Positions 1 through 12,400 of a DNA stretch of 64,000 nucleotides are shown piece by piece. Position 1 is the stretch's first letter; each line of letters begins with the position of its first letter. Under the pieces are notes generated by a model, which made no database searches, had not been told where the DNA came from, and saw only the letters and a list, made by a program, of their open reading frames with translations. Position numbers and translations under genes: made by a program. This DNA is from Axinella damicornis (taxonomy: Eukaryota; Porifera; Demospongiae; Axinellida; Axinellidae), in assembly GCA_963931865.1 (NCBI GenBank), contig OZ007506.1, forward strand, positions 14,787,969-14,851,968, read 5' to 3'.

Positions 1-196
1 GCATGCTCCAGAAACAATCACGGAGCTTATAAATGGGAGCTAGATCATCACTTTATGGAGGCCACAAGTACGCTTTAAATCAACAAGAAGCCCATTCTGT
101 AGGTGTGGGAGATTTCATAAGTGCAGTGGATCTTTGAGTACTGTATAATTTCGTACATTTTTTATTAATTTCAATTAGCTGTACGAATTGATTAGA

Positions 197-224
197 GGGG
201 GGGGGGGGGGGGGGGGGGGGGGGG
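197..224. repeat. Poly-G run of 28
   Basis: Uninterrupted G, next to the short repeat gtacgaattgattaga that recurs at 655. Similar runs at 17067-17091 and 28288-28308 lie inside transposons. Confidence 0.98.
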
Positions 225-319
225 TGTATACGAATAAATAGAAGAATCGTACGAAGTGTCTCAATGGTAGAAGGCCAGGAGGCACAAGACACCTGGACCT
301 CCGCAAACTGTCGAAGCGA

Positions 320-455
320 GCAAAGGGGATGCCAAATGGAAGACAAAATAATTATTACAGCGCTCACAGTTTTGCCACGTGGGTAAGTGCCAGTACAGGA
401 CAGCGATCACAACGGTGCGGTCAGAATCTTCATGGATCTTTCCTGGGAGCTGACA
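320..455. mobile_element. Remnant of an actcctggtag-family module
   Basis: The sequence ggaagacaaaataattattacagcgctcacagttttgcc followed by gtcagaatcttcatgg matches module A of the family. No termini are visible. Confidence 0.55.
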
Positions 456-753
456 GTCGAAACATGCATTTGAGCAATGGCGGCCAGCCCAAGAAGTACG
501 CCTGGACAACGTAAATGGCTGTGCTGCTGTCTTTCTTCGAGGAAACGCAACGGCCCTTCACCTCCTCTGGCTCCACCGTTGCCACCATCAGCCATGATAA
601 AACTCAAACCAACCTGCTGTACGAATATTAGAATAATAATTTCATGTTTATGTGTACGAATTGATTAGAGTACAATTTTATCTCGGAAATGGGGGGTGTA
701 CAAATTATCACGGTAGGAGTATATGTGAACAGGGAATAACCCAATGCTATAGC

Positions 754-1532
754 TACAAGTGTAAAAAAACATTAAAAATTTATGGAGATGTAGGGATAAT
801 AGAACAGCAAAAAGTATGAAAACAAGCAGGGATGATGGCATAAAACAGTTCAGTATACAACACCATCTTACATATCTTTCCACATAATACATGTATAATA
901 AGAAAGTATGTAGGGTGTTGTATACTGAACTGTTTTACGCCATCATCCCTGCTTGTTTTCATACTTTTTGCTGTTCTGTTATCCCTACATCTCCATACAT
1001 TTTTAATGTTTTTTACACTTGTTTACCTCATTTTTATAGCAGCATACTTGATAGCATTCACTCCGCACACAGTACACAATTTTGAGTTCAAAGTTCAAAG
1101 TTGCTCTACGCAGCGCACATATGAAGAAAATGGCGTCGCACATGAAGCCATAGTTATCGAGTGGGTAGTTTCAGGCGCCTCGTGAGACTTCGAAGTAGCC
1201 AAAAAGTGATGGGGTCGTGCACTGCTCAGTGTAAAATGCTGCTGTTTTGTGCAAACACCGTCGTGAGGGAGTCAGTCAAATTTGAACTAGCCTGTCTGAA
1301 GAAAGAAGAAGAAGAAGAAGAAAACCGATTTTGGCAGTGTGGCGACTTTTTGGCGCGGTACTTTCGCGACGGTTATTCACGACACTGGGAGTCTTCTGGG
1401 CCAGGAAAACACTCGAAGACGAATAGTAAGTTGTCATAAAGGCTTATTTGCCGCCCGTTTTTGAGATTTGGAGAGATTTGGGAAGATTTTTTAATATTAG
1501 CTTCAATTGCGTGTCCGTTGTATCCCTACATA
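754..1532. mobile_element. Foldback-family element (tgtagggata), copy 1
   Basis: Arms 754-869 and 906-1022 form a palindrome (gcagggatgatggcataaaa ... cagttcagtatacaac). It is followed by a unique body with cttatttgccgcccgttttt and closed by tatccctaca at 1523-1532. It lies between the last visible RNF213-like exon and the window edge. Confidence 0.7.
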
Positions 1533-1589
1533 TAAGAGTCTACTGATTCTATGATACACATTGCTAAAATGTTTGTATGTGTTTGCTAC

Positions 1590-3452
1590 CTGCTGATGAC
1601 CCTTCTGAGTCCAGCTCTCCTTGATTTCTGGGTCACAAAAATCAGCCACCTCCTTCAGCATTGTTTCCATGAGAGTAGATCCCAGGTGTCTGGTGTCTGA
1701 TCTGCGGCGAGTTCCTCCAATTTTGATATACTCACCAGCTCCAGTGTTGTAGTTAAAAGCAGGCATGTTGTCAAGGAATCGACATCTCCGCTCCATGTAG
1801 CTGAAAGTGTACAAGAAGCAGTTTCACTTAGAACTTACACATTCTGCTATTACTAGATTCTCATCCCTGCCCACTGAATTTTGTAATAGCCTGAGTACAG
1901 CTATTTTTGTGTAGTAATAGTCATGTGACCAGGTTGGCCTGCAGAGGCTTCACAGTAGCTCGAGAATCACAATGTCAGTGCATGTAGAGATGGTGTTTGT
2001 GCACAGTGTAGAGTGATGAAGACCTGGTACAGGTGTGTTACTGATCACGTGACACTAGCAGAGCTCTACCACCAGTAGACTCTACACCGGCATCCAGACA
2101 ACTAGACAACTGGATACCCAGGCTGAGGTAAAAATACCGCCCACCGGGTTGACTATGGTAAGTGGGATGGATGAGTAATTTATTTTACGTGGCCTTAGGT
2201 TAATACTGTGCATATATGGATCTAGGACCACTCCTGCATGGAGTTTATGCAGTTTCCAAGGTGTATAAACAATGATCCTTGAAATGTACGTAGCAGAAAT
2301 GATCAGTTAAAGCAAAATCTTTCCATAGGAACCAGCAAAGTGCTATTCTGTAGCTCTAAGTTGATTGCTGCAACTATAACCATAAAACCTGAATGTACCG
2401 TCCTCAGGCTACAGGGCTCATAGGCAGCCTTATAGAGATTTATGTAATAGGTGTAGTCATAAATAATAACTAAATAATGTACTTATGCATAGGCCAAACA
2501 ACTGCACTAAAGTCTCTTCCTTCTAATGTATCATGTAAATGAGTCGCAGTTTGAAAAAACAGCTGTGAATATACTAATGATCTCACAAGAGAAATCATGT
2601 GCATTCTAACTGCAAGTGTAGAAAAACACTGCTGCAGCAGTTACATTGTCGCCTCTTTCAGAAACGCAGCCTGCATCGTGGCATATTTTTAATTGAGGAC
2701 CAATGTACAATAACACTAATTCCTTGTATCCTCACTCAATCCAACAAAATAGATTTCTTGATACTCTTAAATGTTACACAGGAACTTACTGGATGAAGAC
2801 TTTCTGAGTGATCTTGTTCTCCTTAATATGGTCTTTCATGTATTTATGGAGGAGCCTTTGGCACTCTTCTTCTGGAAGTTCAGGATCTGCACTGAACTTA
2901 ATCACATGATGGCCTGCATACGCATGAATACAAATCTCAGTTGTAGAAGCAAGAAGTTATGATTTACAGATATAACCACTTACTTTCCCAGTACGGTTTG
3001 TCTATCCTTTTGATTTCAGCCCCATCTGCAAAAGGTGATGGGATAGTTGTCTCATATGCCTTCAGATACTTGCAAACTAGTTGGACTTCTTCTGTGATAC
3101 TAAACTTGGAAGTGTGTTCAATAGCTACTGGAGTTCCCAGAAGACCTAGGACTGGCACTTCTTTCTTGAAACGCTCAAGATAATTGAGAGGGTCCACTCC
3201 TACATTTTGTGATGGAATCTGCAGAACACAGATTAGACAGTTTATGACTCTATAGGAAAAACTATTGTATTCACAATGACATTAATACCTCACCTCAATG
3301 AAAATATCCCACGAATGGCCGGCAGGTAAATGGAAGGATTTACCACTTGATGGATCCTCAGCATATCCCAGTACCAAGAAATCAAAGAAAAACCACCCTA
3401 CTTCAACCATCAGCTGATGGTACTGCCTCTTCTCTTCATCATTGGCAGACTC
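1590..3452 (-). CDS. RNF213: RNF213-like exons 23-26 (downstream AAA segment)
   Basis: Exons 3294-3452 (ESANDEEKRQYHQLMVEVGW...), 2984-3218 (IPSQNVGVDPLNYLERFKKE...), 2790-2913 (HHVIKFSADPELPEEECQRL...) and 1590-1800 (YMERRCRFLDNMPAFNYNTG... to TQKGHQQ). ELPEEECQRLLHKYM recalls the vertebrate EGTPEECLQHFLFH block. The last exon matches the NYQLRDCEASLFCN...TLRGF region. The next exon must lie left of base 1: the 1.5 kb up to the edge is transposon sequence. Confidence 0.87.
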
Positions 3453-6400
3453 CTAAAGTGTATAGCTCAAGTAAAGCTAGATCCACAAGGTATAAGTAGC
3501 AAGAACCATTCCAGACTTACAATTGGTGGAAGTACAGTGAAGTTGAAGAACACTGTGCAGCCTTTTCTATCGACAGGTAAAGAGGACAGTTTTTCGATGG
3601 CAGCTAGGCTTGTAAATGCTTCATTGACGGCAATAACTTGGTCGGATTGAGAGATGCTCTTGAGCTTCTCAACAATGTAGTGGGTTTTCCCATCACCTGC
3701 AAAAGATTAATTTCTGTTACTTTTATGCCATTGTAGTCAATAAAATGTGGATCAGCTCCTGAGTCATCATTTGCCATGACAACACATTATGTAAACAACA
3801 ACAGCACACCTTATAATAATTATTGTGATGAAGCGTATAGACCAGTGGGACACATGCTACAAACCTGGTAGCCCGTACACCAGTTGTATGCATCCAATGT
3901 CATCATTTGTTTGAACATTCATGGTTTTGCTGCAAATGTCGACCATGCTTTGGATGTCAGACAGCTCTTCTTTCTGCAATTAACAGAGTATGCATTATCA
4001 GCCACTGCATATTTATCTACTACAAAGTGCGAGCCATCCATTTGTGTCATGCCTATTGCCATTACTCTGAACACGGGATAGTATCTCCTTTAGTGATTAC
4101 CTTGTGTTCCATTGATCTTAGCCAGGAGATTTCCCTCAGAACTGATGAAGCCGTCTCAATAAAATGTATGGTGGTGTCATGGCTGCTCTGAGAAAGTTGA
4201 CTGTGTTGTCTGTGTCTAAACTCTAAGTAGAGTTGCAGTAGAACCTATAGTTTCAAATTATAGAATGCACAAGTGAGTCCGCAACATCTCAGCATTGCAA
4301 CAGAGAGAGATATAGCCATTGCATGTCACATTATAGTTTCTACCTCTTGTAGTTGGAAAGGAAGGTGGTTGACCTCAAGTACAAGATACTGGCGTGGATG
4401 CCGATGAACCCTCTTCATGAATAGCTTCACATCCTCCTCAGTAGTAGAAGACTTACAGTGTAGTATCTCAAAAGGTTCAGGAGGGCCACCATAGATCCTC
4501 AGGACAAGCCCAACAAGATCACTATGGGTAAAGTCAGGGGCAATGTGAAGGACATTAACAAACTCCTCTTCATGTTGTGGTGACAGTGGGGCCGTCGGGG
4601 AGGAAGAGAACTGGGATAAGTCATCTCTGTAACGTTTGGGCAGTGGGTGAGGAGATTCTCTGTTGAAAATTATTTGGAACACATGACTCAGGAATGATCC
4701 AACCACTTCCATTGGAGATACATCATCACCTTGAGGGATCCACGTAGCAACTTGCATAGTACGCTGAAACAGAAATTGATTACTAATGATGAACTGCAGG
4801 TTATGATACACAAGCTATTGCAACTAACCTCAATTGCTTCATGCAGTTTCTGTCTTGTGGCTACATCTCTCTGGAACAGGAAGCCTATCTCCTGTTGAAC
4901 CCTAGCCGCATCACACTTCTCAGATCTTAAGATTTCATACAATGCAATCAGCTTTGGAATACGAAAGAACAGTAGCCATTCATTGCTGTTGTGCAAATGT
5001 TCAACTTTATTGACCCAGTCTGCAAATGTTTGTTCAACTCTGGATAACTAATATGTAAGAAAATGACATATTATATTGGTGCCCGACATTATACATGTTT
5101 CCAGTCAATGGTACGTATATTACGTAGGTAATAATGGGGTGCAAATATTAATTTTAAACAACAGTCAGCCAAATTAGTATATTCAGGTTCAATCATCTAC
5201 GTATACAGTATATACCTTTTCTGCAGGCACACGCATTGCTACCGAACATTCCAGCTTGTCCTCAAAGTTTTGGTCCAAATACACTGGGTGCCCCAACTCC
5301 TTTAGTCTCCCATAGAAGTTACACAGGCTATGTGCAGTCTGCAAGGAAGGAATAAAACTAAGTCTATCCACTTATATCTACTTCAAGATATCTACTGATG
5401 TTCTGTAATGACCAGAGCCTAAAATTACTACTAGCCCCGGCTAGCTACCTCATTTAAGTGAAGGAAGAAATGGATCTGCTCTTCGTCCTTTGTTGACTCC
5501 ACAAATCCAAGCTTTCGAACGAAGTCGGTTATTTGTTCACTTCCCCACTTCTCCATAATAATTCCTTGCATTCCTGTTTCCTCCTGCTGGGGAACATGTT
5601 CCATGTCTTCATCAAATGACAGTCCAGAAGATGTGCTCTCCTGTCGAAAGACTTCCGGTGGTTTTTTGGCTGTAGATGCAGCTTGGTATTCAAGATTCAT
5701 TTGAATGGTGTTCCTTCCACCATGAGATGACAACACATAACGATAGCACCCTGTCTTGAAAATGCAGTCCAATTCATGTGAGACATTTTCAAGTGTATCC
5801 TGCATTTGAATAGATTTAACTGTATGTGTTACAGACATGTTGCAAGTGATAGTTCAATAGAGGGAAAAAAACCTTTTATATGCATGTGATCTACATTGTA
5901 CTAAGGTCAGTAACATTTGTAAGGCTTACCTCTGCTCTAGAGAACCAAAGGCGGATGAGGTGCATGTTGTTCTTCACAGTGTCTAGTTGTGTAAGTCCCT
6001 CTGTAGTATCAAGGGATGTCACTGCTTTCATAAGGGAACTGAAAGACTGGCCAGAATCAGTAAAAGGAGATATAAACTTGAAGGCAGCAAAAAGGTGATT
6101 GAGTACAGTGTCAGTGTATTCATCATGCTGAAGTTGAGCTGTGACAAGTTCAAACTGCTGTCTGAAGAACACTTCTCCCTTCGTGCCGGTAAACTGCTTC
6201 TCCTCAAGGAAATGGTAGAAATCAACACTGTCTGCAATTTTCGAAAAGAGATCCAAGGATTTTAAACTAGCATCCTTCTGAAGACAGAATATCTTGTGGA
6301 CATTCTCCCACATGTCCTTTGCATCAGCAGAAACTAGCTTTTCTCTTTCTTCTTGCTCTTGTAGTACCATAGCCCACTTCGAAACTTTCTTGAAATCCTG

Positions 6401-9400
6401 ATCTTCTTGGCATTGCTCAAGGTGATATTGCTTGCACACACATTCAATCATTTCAACATAATGTGGTAGCTGTCGGAGTTTCAGGAGGCATTTAACAATA
6501 TCCAGTCCGTGAGTGCCGTAAACTTCAATTTGCGGACATTTCACTAAATTCTGGAATTCTTCTTCTACATCAAACCTTGGATCAGCAAACTTCTTTGTAT
6601 TTCTGTCGGATTGAGCATCGAGGAGTCCTCCTGCAACTATTTCTCCATAGGTTGACGTACCTTTCATAATTTTTCCTATCAGTGTTACAGTACGTTGTAA
6701 AGCATTCCCTAGAATGGAAATAGTCATTGGTTCTCTCTCTTGCACTTCGTTTTCCAAATCCTGTCCAGGTTCCTGTACTGGAAGCACCTGTGCATCTACT
6801 TCTTTATGAAGATAGGTACTGAAAACTTTGCTTGGGTGTAGTTTAAAATACACAAGCATGCTAATATGTTCTGTTATTGGTTGAACAAAAGCATCTAAAC
6901 CACGAATTAGCTTGGTCAGCATACATGTTGTTACATTCTTTGATAACTGCAGTTTCACGTTTGGTTCTGGAGGAATAAACTTTGCAGTCGGTGGTGGCGG
7001 AGGAGTATGTTCAACTAGTTCCATGGCAACTTGAAGTTTACCAGGAAAGAGAAAATTCTCACTTAGAACAGCAGATACAGTTGTTGGAAGCTCCACTCCA
7101 TACCCAGAGAGAAGCGATACCAGGGAACACCTATACAAAAGCATGACCTTTAATACATTGAATGCCAGATATTAATAATATAGCTTACCAGCCAAGTTTG
7201 GGGTCTCCTGGCACATACTTCAGTACGTGAATGTTGAGCTGCTCAACTTTCTCAAGGAAATCATTCTTCACTACAAGGAGATTGTCCGGTGAAATCACTA
7301 AACCTGTAGCTGAAACATGCTGCGCAATCTCATGAATGTGGTGCTGTTTCTGGGTATATAGATTAATTTCATCATAATTAGCATCATTTTCATCCAATTT
7401 CTTCTTCCATGATAACATAACTTTATGAATTTTCTGTATCCATGAAAAATACTGCTTCACTGAAGTTGATGGGTTCTCCAAAATACTTTGAGGGAGCTCA
7501 TCTGACAAGATTGCCATTGTTCCGTATGAGAATGAATATATGTCCCCTAATTTCTGGATAGGGGTTGAATACGTGTGCACCCAGCCAAATGTGCTGCTAG
7601 CTACTTGGATTCTACAGCAACAAGCATTTACAAAGTCCAGGCAAAAAGTCTGTTGAACTGACAGATCTTTTCCTTGCACCCAGGTAGAGTTGCTTTTAAG
7701 GCAGTCAACACTTGCACTGATAGCACGGTTCCATGATGGTTGTAGAGGAGTGTTTAGATTCTTGGAGCATGGAGCTACTTCCTAAAGAAAAAATAATTTC
7801 TTTGAAATGATAGGCATGTGCATGCAAGCATTCATCCTACTACCACTGCTGTTTTTATGAATGTCGTAAAACAATATACCTTTAGAATTGCTGATAGAAT
7901 GATCATCTGGAAGTTCCCACTCTTGTCAGGCAGAATTTCCTAAAACAGTAGGATATATATTAATAAACTGATAGATTGATCAGTGCAACATTCCTTACCA
8001 GTATCTCCTTCATTTGAGAAAGAAGTTTACGTTTCAGGCTGTTCTGAACTATAAAGCTTTGAAGATCCTGAATGAAAACACAAACAGCTGCTTCATCGTC
8101 TTGAGATGTTTCTCCATTCTCGGTTAGGCATACTGCAAAAAGTCCTTGAGTTTCAACTTTTAGGAGGTCAGTTACAAAGTCTATAGCAATCTTCTGTTCT
8201 TTGTAGTGTGCTGCTACTTGAAACAGGAATCTGCGAATACCGACTTGACTGCTTGCACCTGGAAGCCTAAAGCATCACAAAATAAAAAAAGTTATATGAT
8301 TGTGTAGGTTAAGACATGCAGTTTACACACCTTTTTACAGCTTCATCGATCAATTCCCTCCATTCAGGTATATTCTTTGGAGTGAAATCCAGGTACTCAT
8401 CAAAAAGCTAAACAATACAGGAATAGGAATTCATTACATAAATTATGTGCAGTACTGTGATTGTCTCTAAATGTATAAACTACCTCAGCAGGCCAAATGT
8501 CAAAATGTTGACATAGAACAAGGAATTGGTGAACAGTGAAGTTCACAAGCCGCTTTCTTGTCACCTGTACCACCTGTAATTCACATGGAGAATGGAAAAT
8601 GGGGTACAGAAAGATTGAGTAACGGGAACACATAGCTATGTGTAACATAAACTCCCCACACACATTAAACTCCACTACTGTAAATTATAACAAGTGTAAA
8701 AAATGTATGGAGATGCAGGGATAGCAGAACAGCAAAAAGTAAGAAAACAAGCAGGGATGATGGCATAAAACAGTTCAGTATACAACCCCATCTTTCCACA
8801 TAATACACGCATAATGAGGAAAGTATGTAGGGTGTTGTATACTGAATTGTTTTATGCCATCATCCCAGCTTGTTTTCTTACTTTTTGCTGTTCTGCTATC
8901 CCTACATCTCCATACATTTTTAATGTTTTTACACTTGTTTACCTCATTTTTGTAGCAGCATATTTGATAGCATTCACTCCACACACAGTACACAGTTGCT
9001 CTACGCATGCGCACATATGAAGCAAATGGCATCGCACATAAAGCCATAGTTATTGAGTGGGTGGTTTCAAGCGCCTCGTGAGACTTCGAAGTTGCCAAAA
9101 AGTTGCCACTGCTCAGTGTAAAATGCTGCTAAGAAGAAGAGGAGGAGGAGGAGGAGGAGGAGGAGGAGGAGGAGGAGGAGGAGGAGGAGGAGGAGGAGAA
9201 GAAGAAAACCGATTTCGGCAGGACTTTTTGGTGCGGTACTTTCGCGACGGTTATTCACAACATTGGGAGTCTTCTTGGCCTGAAAAACACTCGAAGATAA
9301 ATAGTAAGTTGTCATAAAGGCTTATTTGCCGCCCGTTTTTGAGATTTAGAGAGATTTAGAAAGATTTTTTTGTATTACCTTATATTGCGTGTCCGTTGTA

Positions 9401-12400
9401 TATCCCTACATATTGACTCTATGATTATAAAAAAGTGAACATCAATACAAGTTAGGAATGGTAATTACTTGCTTTGTAGGTATGCAGTGCTAGCTACTTT
9501 GTCTGCATAATTATATACACAAATTCATAGTGTATAAAAGCATACCTGACAAACAATGAATCTGTGATGGGATTTCGTTACAACATGGTCTTGGGAAGAG
9601 ATGAATTCATGCAGGAAGGTCTCAGGATTGTGATCGTACTTCACCAATTCCAGCAACAAGAGTAACCACTTCTTGCATTCCTCGTCAAAGTGTTCCAGTT
9701 TCCACTGCTTCTGACTGAAAACCTCATTCATGGCATCCACTAGATCAAGACCCTATTGAATTAATGTGCAATATGTTATTCTTGCACACCACAGTCTGGT
9801 TCCCGGGCTCCAGTCTCACCACATTTATTTTACACAAAGTACGAGGGGCAACCGCACTCCTGGTAGCCACGGTTAAACGGTAGCACAAGCCAGTTCGTTC
9901 CAATTATCACACAACACGTGAGTACCATGATAGCTATATATAGATATAGGGAAGATCAGAAATTATTTAGAGTGCTCTCAAGTACCGAATAAAACCATTC
10001 ATAAAGCAGCCGCGTTGCAACCCCGGTTGCGACTTGCCGTAGCGCAAGCTAGCTAAGTATTGCAATACGTTCCAATTAACACACATGCCACGTGGCAACC
10101 ACGCTCAGTCGATCGCGAGCAATGGCGACCAAAAGGAAGACAAGACATTATTACACCACTCACAACTTCGCCAGCATGGTGAGTTTTGGTATGTAAGCGT
10201 CAGTGAACGACAGCGATCACGGCCGTGTGGTCAGAACCTTAGTGTGCCTTTCCTAAGAACGGTACTGCCACCGGAAGTTGAAGCATGGATAATAGAGCAC
10301 AGTCCCTGTGCTCTATTATCCATGGTTAAAGAGAGCGCTCGAGCAATGGCGGCCAACGGCGAGACAAAAGCGTTCATATCTCTACCACCAAAGTGAGTTT
10401 CAGCACAATTATTTTGATTTTGTGTCACTGCATCATAGCGATCACGACGGTGTAGTCAGAATCTTTGTAGGCCATTCGGAAATAGTCAAACGTTTATTAA
10501 TCATTTAGATTACATTACATTACGGGGCCACAATTTTCTCTATACCAGGAGTGTAATAAAAGCAATGGCAAGTGTAGGCCAGGCCTGGGATCTCGGAACG
10601 AGGCTATCGCATTGTAATAATCGCAAGTGAGCATGGGTTTATTGGTGCGTAACATACATATGTAGGGTGTGTGATTGGGCAACTGGAAAAGCAGGGAACG
10701 GGAATCGAGAGCGGGTGTGGCATTCCAAAGTGGACAAAATTGTCAACAAATTTCATGGACAATTCTATTTCAAGGTCAAAAAAAAAAGTTTGCATGGTCA
10801 AACCTCACAATTTCATGGCCAAAAACTCATTTTCATGGTCAAACCTCACAATTTCATGGTCAAAAAAACTCATTTCATGGTTAAGTTTCAATTTCATGGT
10901 CAGCCTCCATTCCAACAGAAGACTGTTGTAGTTGAAAGGTAGGGAGCTGGTCTTAGCTGTTTGTAGTCTCCTTCACAAGTACTGTATATTGGGAAATTTT
11001 CATGTTCTTTCGTGTAGCAATTATTCATGTTGAAAATCTATGCAAACTGCTGTAATTGAAGTGAATTTTTAACGACTGACCTTGCTGTACTTGCCGTTCT
11101 TTTGCTAACATGCCGACCCAGCTTCTTCGGGAAAACTTGAGCTGCTGCGAACCCACCATGTCCGCTCCTTCGAACCGTGTGCTCAATGTGCTGCTCCCGC
11201 ATCTTGAACCTCTCCGTCCACTTGAGCGATACATTGAGAAGATATTTCTGTCTTGCGTCAGGCTGGAAGTCCATCGTTGAAAGCAGCGAAACACCTAGAG
11301 CTGTGAATTGCGCACACGTGTTCGTTACCGTTATTTAGTTTTTGACCATGAAATTTAACAGAACTGTCATGAAATTTGTTGACAATTTTGTCCGCTTTGG
11401 AATGCCATAAGTGGGAACGGGAATGGGAAATGGGATGAAAGCGGGAACTGGAATGGAAACAGGAAACTGAAGATTGCTATCCCATGCACTTGCACGCGTG
11501 ATGGACGGACGAGCTGTTGACTCGGACTCAAGCAGTGTGGATGAACCTTCCACCACGAAGCAGCCGAGAATAGCTTTGCTTTTCCTGTGTGATTTGCTTA
11601 ATCAAATTACATGTCCACTGATTTTTCCTTATTTGTGTACTCACATGTGATACCACTAAGGCAATGGCTAATGACTTCACAGCTATATGCAGAATGCTGC
11701 ATGAACCATTCTCGAGAAGAAGGGAGGTCACTAACACATGCAGCCTCTGTAAATCCTAGGTATCAGCTATAAATATGGTTGCTGTGTTGGTTATTGGATT
11801 TAGTGTACTCGTTGGAAGTGATGACATTCAGGTAGATATCCTGTCCAAGCATTATGTCCATGTTGCCTTGCACTGCTGGTGAGTGGAAAGTTATACGAGT
11901 AGCAGGTGCTGCTACCTGTTGGCTATCATCGGATGGTAAGTACGTAAGAAAGTATACTCCCATGTAGGCAATCAAGGTTACAAGTCCTGCTGTCTAGGTA
12001 GAATGCATCACCACTAATGGATCGAAGCACAGTTGTGCGAAAAACTGATACTTATGTTAGGAAGATTAGACGGGAAGGGCAAAGCTTTGTACAATTTTTG
12101 TACCCGAAGGTTGTACAGTATGCAGTGTTGGAACCATTGCAGCATTGGAAAGTTGCGTAGATCGCTCCACCTGACCGTGCTTGATTTTGTGTAGTTCAAT
12201 CTGAGATTGTCAGTGAGATGATCCAAGCCAAGTTACCAAGGTAGATGGCACCTCCAGAATTGACAGTGTTGTTTACAAAGCGTGCGTCTCCAGCAAGGCC
12301 CACACGTGCCAGATTCAGATACAAGGCTGTTATCACTAAAGATTGTACCTTACTTCTGTTATACCACCACATAGGAGTTGACAGTGTCTGGCCATTGAAT

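Noticed and set aside
5040..5047. Acceptor atccag for RNF213-like exon 18
   Set aside because: It breaks phase with exon 17; the acceptor acatattag 8 nt upstream keeps phase and adds LSR.
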